DNA of 64,000 bases from AAA044-D11 sp965268275 (GTDB lineage Bacteria > Actinomycetota > Actinomycetes > Nanopelagicales > Nanopelagicaceae): the NCBI GenBank assembly GCA_965268275.1, contig OZ254168.1:1240001-1304000 (forward strand), in the 5' to 3' direction. Below are positions 60,893 through 64,000 of this stretch, in pieces; the stretch's first letter is position 1; every line of letters starts with the position of its first letter. The position numbers were made by a program, and so were the translations under genes. The notes beneath the pieces were generated by a model. That model worked only from the letters and a program-made list of their open reading frames with translations, ran no database searches and was not told the origin of the DNA.

Positions 60893-61482
60893 TTGAAAAG
60901 ACTAGCTAATTTATCCCCTGGGAAGTCATGCAAGTGCATATAGTATCTGCTGCCATCGTTAGAAAATCCTTGATACGATAAATGTTTCCAGCCATCTTCC
61001 CATTTTATCAATTCAATGTTGTTTTCAGAACAGATTTTGGAAGTTTCATTATTATATTTATTAAAAGGTGGAACAAAAATCTTGCTCCCAATAAGTGAGG
61101 TTGAAGTTATGATGCTCATTTCTTGAGCAGAAAAATCAAGCAGTCTATGATCAACATGTATTAATCCATGAGAAGCAAGTCGGGCGTCGTATTTTTGAGC
61201 AATTTCATAAATCCATTTTGGGATTCCGATTTTTTCTACTCGATAGAAAACACGATGATCGCTGTGGGCATTCAAAATACTAGGGAAAATTCTTTCAGAA
61301 ATATCTGCCTCATCACTAGTTGGCATTTCAAAAACGGCGGGCGACACGGCAAGCAAGAACTCTAAATCACTGTGTTTATTTCGCACCCTTTCAAGGAATT
61401 TTTCCAAACGATGTTGCGATATATTCATAGAGATATCATCTATGCGTAGAATTGTTTTCGATGATTCCGACATTTTCACCAT
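60889..61482 (-). CDS. Polysaccharide deacetylase-like protein
   Basis: 197 residues from the ATG at 61482, which has GGGAG seven bases before it; a GTG two codons up is possible. NodB-type features: ILRIDDISMNIS (acidic metal site), RLASHGLIHVDHRLL (His pair), IFVPPFNKYN, and LHDF near the end. It is short for the family. It likely removes N- or O-acetyl groups during glycan assembly. First gene of the minus-strand cluster 61.5-56.8 kb. Confidence 0.75.
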   Translation of the reverse strand: MVKMSESSKTILRIDDISMNISQHRLEKFLERVRNKHSDLEFLLAVSPAVFEMPTSDEADISERIFPSILNAHSDHRVFYRVEKIGIPKWIYEIAQKYDARLASHGLIHVDHRLLDFSAQEMSIITSTSLIGSKIFVPPFNKYNNETSKICSENNIELIKWEDGWKHLSYQGFSNDGSRYYMHLHDFPGDKLASLFK

Positions 61483-61560
61483 ATTCACACTCCCAGATTA
61501 TCAAATTTAACTAAATCCTAGTATCTTTTTGGAAGTAAAACTGTTTTTAGGGGAGGAATT

Positions 61561-62139
61561 TTGCTCTATAAAGTCAAACCGAAATTAAACTTGGTGTTGG
61601 CGCGATTTATGCTGCGAGACTTTCAGAGAGTTCCTGGCACCACAGATGATAGAACGTTTCCAGACATTGGCGATGGTTATGGCCTAGCCCGATCAATTGA
61701 TATTCTAGAACTTCTCCGTGTATTAATTGTATCAAATTGGGGAAGAGCACGGACCCTTATTGATCTAGGTTGTGGTGATGGTGTCGTTTTGAGAGTTGCA
61801 TCAAAAATATCGATTGCTACAATTATTGGTATTGAATCTGATTCGCAAATCGCAAGATTAGCTCAGAGTAATAACCCGAGCGCCTTAGTTATTAATTCCA
61901 AATTCGAAGAGTGGAATGTGGCAGGCCTAGAATTAGATCGCTATATCATTTACGCTTTTAACCCTACGTATTTCAAATTTCTTTTGACTGCGATAAATAA
62001 TATCTTGGTGCAACATGAAGGTTGTATAGCAATCGTGCTTAAAAATATAAACGAAGATTTGAGCGGGATTAAATCTAAGAAACAATTTAAAACAAAAGAA
62101 TGGAATTCTTTCAAAATAATCAAATTCTTTGACAATTAA
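61561..62139 (+). CDS. Class I SAM-dependent methyltransferase
   Basis: 192 residues, TTG start at 61561 behind GGGGAGGAATT. Motif I TLIDLGCGDGVVLRVASK near residue 62 and IIGIESDSQIARLAQSN (acidic SAM contact) show a Rossmann methyltransferase. The acceptor is unknown; a sugar or a glycan precursor fits the island. It stands alone on the plus strand, and its stop overlaps galE by four bases. Confidence 0.8.
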   Translation: MLYKVKPKLNLVLARFMLRDFQRVPGTTDDRTFPDIGDGYGLARSIDILELLRVLIVSNWGRARTLIDLGCGDGVVLRVASKISIATIIGIESDSQIARLAQSNNPSALVINSKFEEWNVAGLELDRYIIYAFNPTYFKFLLTAINNILVQHEGCIAIVLKNINEDLSGIKSKKQFKTKEWNSFKIIKFFDN

Positions 62140-63062
62140 ATCATATTATCCAAATCACAAGATATTTCAATCTGTAAAAATTTCTTCAATAACTCATTAT
62201 TTGCAACAATTTTAGCGATATCACCTTTTCGCCTAGGAGAAAAACTGAAAAGTGCCCGCATCTTCAGTTTTTGTTCCACGGCATTAATAACTTCTAACAC
62301 CGAATGACCCTTTCCTGACCCAACATTGAGGATTGCTGGTGGAGATTCGACTTTCACAAGCAAATTTCTAATGGTTCGAGTCACATCTAAGACACTTATA
62401 TAGTCTCGAACACCAGTACCATCTTTCGTTTCATAATCATTTCCAAACACTTCGATTGTACTATTATTCAATATACAATTCTTGGCAATGGGAATGAGAT
62501 TTGTCATTTCAGTATCTTGAAGATTTGAATTCAATTGTCCTGCAACATTAAATAGTCGAAGAGAAGTGACCCATGTTTGCTTATCCCATTGAAAATTATT
62601 AACTATCACTTCCCCTTTCAATTTTGTTTGACCATAAATCGAGATTGGACTGGGCGTGATTTTTTCATCAAAGACTCCACTTTGTGAAAATGCATCTCCA
62701 TAAACCGCCGCAGACGAAATAAATATGAATTTATCTATACCCTTTTTATTACTTGCTTCTATCAAGTTCATTGTTCCCTCTACATTTACTTCATCATAAA
62801 GATCTGGGACTTTTTCACCTTCTGATACAGACTTGAGAGCTGCAAAATGGACAACTTTTTCAATATTAAACTCAGAAAATAACTTGTCGAGCGCTCTTCT
62901 ATCTCTAATATCTCCATCAACAACTTCTATTTCTTTTGGAATCCGGCTAATTTTACCAGAACTAAAGTTATCCAATACCAAAATTTCCGGCGATTCTTTC
63001 TTGATAGCGTTTATCAAATGGCCACCTAAATACCCGGCTCCACCTGTAATCAATGTGAACAA
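62136..63062 (-). CDS. galE: UDP-glucose 4-epimerase GalE
   Basis: 308 residues. Rossmann GAGYLGGHLINAIKK at residues 7-21, the Ser of the catalytic triad in FISSAAVYGD, and Tyr-x3-Lys in YGQTKLKGEVIV. GDIRDRRAL is the nucleotide-sugar contact. It interconverts UDP-glucose and UDP-galactose, supplying galactose to the nearby transferases. FkbM lies 21 bases upstream on the same strand. Confidence 0.9.
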   Translation of the reverse strand: MFTLITGGAGYLGGHLINAIKKESPEILVLDNFSSGKISRIPKEIEVVDGDIRDRRALDKLFSEFNIEKVVHFAALKSVSEGEKVPDLYDEVNVEGTMNLIEASNKKGIDKFIFISSAAVYGDAFSQSGVFDEKITPSPISIYGQTKLKGEVIVNNFQWDKQTWVTSLRLFNVAGQLNSNLQDTEMTNLIPIAKNCILNNSTIEVFGNDYETKDGTGVRDYISVLDVTRTIRNLLVKVESPPAILNVGSGKGHSVLEVINAVEQKLKMRALFSFSPRRKGDIAKIVANNELLKKFLQIEISCDLDNMI

Positions 63063-63083
63063 TCTATTTCACTTCCACTTTTG

Positions 63084-63995
63084 CTACTTCTTCAAACTTG
63101 AATTTGGAATTTTGGAACACATCAAATTTCTACTTCCAGAACCTAGAAGCCAAAAGTCTGTAACATCTTTTAAATTAACTATCTTTTTAGATTCATCCCA
63201 AAATATATTTTCGAACTTTCCCAAACATTTAACAACTTGCAAGATTTTTTCTGGTTCTTGGTCAACTCTTGGTTCAACTTCTAAAGTTAGAGCTACAATT
63301 TTATCCCAAATATTGTCAGGGATTGATGACAGAATTATAGGCTCAGAACCTTGCGTATCTATCTTGATAACTAAGAATTGATATTTTCTATCTAAATCAA
63401 TAAAAAAATCCAAACTGGATCTTGTTTCCACAATTTCAGAAATAGTTTCATTTTTTTCATCCAGATAAAGTGAAGTGTTGCCGAAGTGATTTTTTTGGGT
63501 GTAAATCTGGGCTGTTCCAGTCTGTTCAGACAATGCAAAAGACTCAATTCTAATTTCTCTTACTTCTGACATCTCAATCAAGTTCTCCCTAAGACTCTTT
63601 ACATTGATTTTAAGTGGTTCCACCAATATGAAATCAACTTGAAAATTTGTTAAATTAGAGATTTGGAGTGAATTTGCCCCGAAATTAGCGCCAATATCAA
63701 TGAAAGCAGTCTTTCCTTCTTGAGAGCTAAAATTGCACCACTTGGATAACTCCACATTTAGTTTAGTTTCCCATCGTCCAGTTTTCCAAATTTGATAATA
63801 AACGCCATCATCCTTAGGCGCGATTAATTTAGAACCTTTTTTTGCGATGGGATAGTTTCTGCGCGATGTTAGCGTCATTATATCCCTCGAGATTTCACTA
63901 CTTGACTCAGAAAAACCAACAAGTTTGAAATGGTGCAAGACTCTCGCCTTAAATATCCTGATTAACCGTAATTGCTTCCTTTTCAATCTGAGCAA
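63084..63995 (-). CDS. FkbM-family methyltransferase (5' end uncertain, may run off window)
   Basis: 303 residues as read from a TTG at 63995; the frame is still open at base 64000 so the true start may lie outside, or at the ATG at 63878. FkbM pattern: TAFIDIGANFGANSLQISNLTNF (SAM motif), VEPLKINVKSLRENLIE, and VIKIDTQGSEPIIL, plus LEVEPRVDQEPEKI. Family members O-methylate sugars or other small acceptors. It continues the GalE run. Confidence 0.82.
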   Translation of the reverse strand: MLRLKRKQLRLIRIFKARVLHHFKLVGFSESSSEISRDIMTLTSRRNYPIAKKGSKLIAPKDDGVYYQIWKTGRWETKLNVELSKWCNFSSQEGKTAFIDIGANFGANSLQISNLTNFQVDFILVEPLKINVKSLRENLIEMSEVREIRIESFALSEQTGTAQIYTQKNHFGNTSLYLDEKNETISEIVETRSSLDFFIDLDRKYQFLVIKIDTQGSEPIILSSIPDNIWDKIVALTLEVEPRVDQEPEKILQVVKCLGKFENIFWDESKKIVNLKDVTDFWLLGSGSRNLMCSKIPNSSLKK

Positions 63996-64000
63996 AAAAG

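Overview
The window looks like a chromosomal segment of a streamlined, A+T-leaning actinobacterium, most like the freshwater acI / Nanopelagicales lineage (inferred from gene content and gene order; no database search was possible). Actinobacterial hallmarks are DUF3027, DUF3263, DUF2530 and CarD proteins, mycothiol genes (mshA and a short mshD), a NUDIX plus histidine-phosphatase MutT1, a stand-alone CIRCE-controlled groEL, and the orders mshA-ybjN-gpm / phoU / senX3-regX3 and carD-ispDF-cysS-rlmB. Genes are packed almost without spacing and no 300-base stretch lacks a gene.

Layout. 1-5.8 kb: CopD/CtaG and CopC membrane genes, an FmdB zinc ribbon, and a TetR/MMPL exporter pair with two tandem operators, then purU and tRNA-Arg(CCT). 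6-15 kb: saccharopine-dehydrogenase-like protein, SDR, a secreted coiled-coil protein, a diguanylate cyclase, photolyase, citrate synthase, pdxH, serC, and a cold-shock protein. 15-26 kb: DUF3027, groEL with CIRCE, a very strong GC-rich hairpin, DUF3263, NADH dehydrogenase II, a hydrolase, a large MalT-like LuxR regulator, a GMC oxidoreductase and tRNA-Thr(TGT). 26-40 kb: polyphosphate genes (ppx, mutT1, ppk), mreB, rlmB, cysS, a fused ispDF, carD, regX3/senX3, phoU and gpmA. 40-54 kb: mycothiol genes, asparaginase, nitrobindin, ygfZ, a Fur regulator, a thioredoxin/DUF4395 unit carrying a cysteine-containing leader peptide, a GlnR-like regulator with mshD, sugar genes, and an ApbE / FMN-binding / ferric-reductase-like electron-transfer set. 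54.1-54.7 kb: a ribbon-helix-helix protein and two head-to-head integrase remnants. 54.7-64 kb: a more A+T-rich glycan island (glycosyltransferases, UDP-xylose synthase, GalE, WbqC-like, deacetylase-like, FkbM).

Expression logic visible in the sequence. At least 18 genes have a TANNNT-like -10 box ending 6-7 bases before the start codon, so they are probably leaderless. In four same-strand pairs separated by exactly 9 bases, the upstream stop codon (TAA or TAG) is itself the first half of that -10 box. All 13 convergent junctions lie between a 15-base overlap and a 7-base gap, seven with the same 4-base YTAR stop overlap, leaving no room for ordinary terminators. The clearest single regulatory elements are the TetR tandem operators, the groEL CIRCE, a PHO-box-like repeat before phoU, and the DUF4395 leader peptide with its hairpin.
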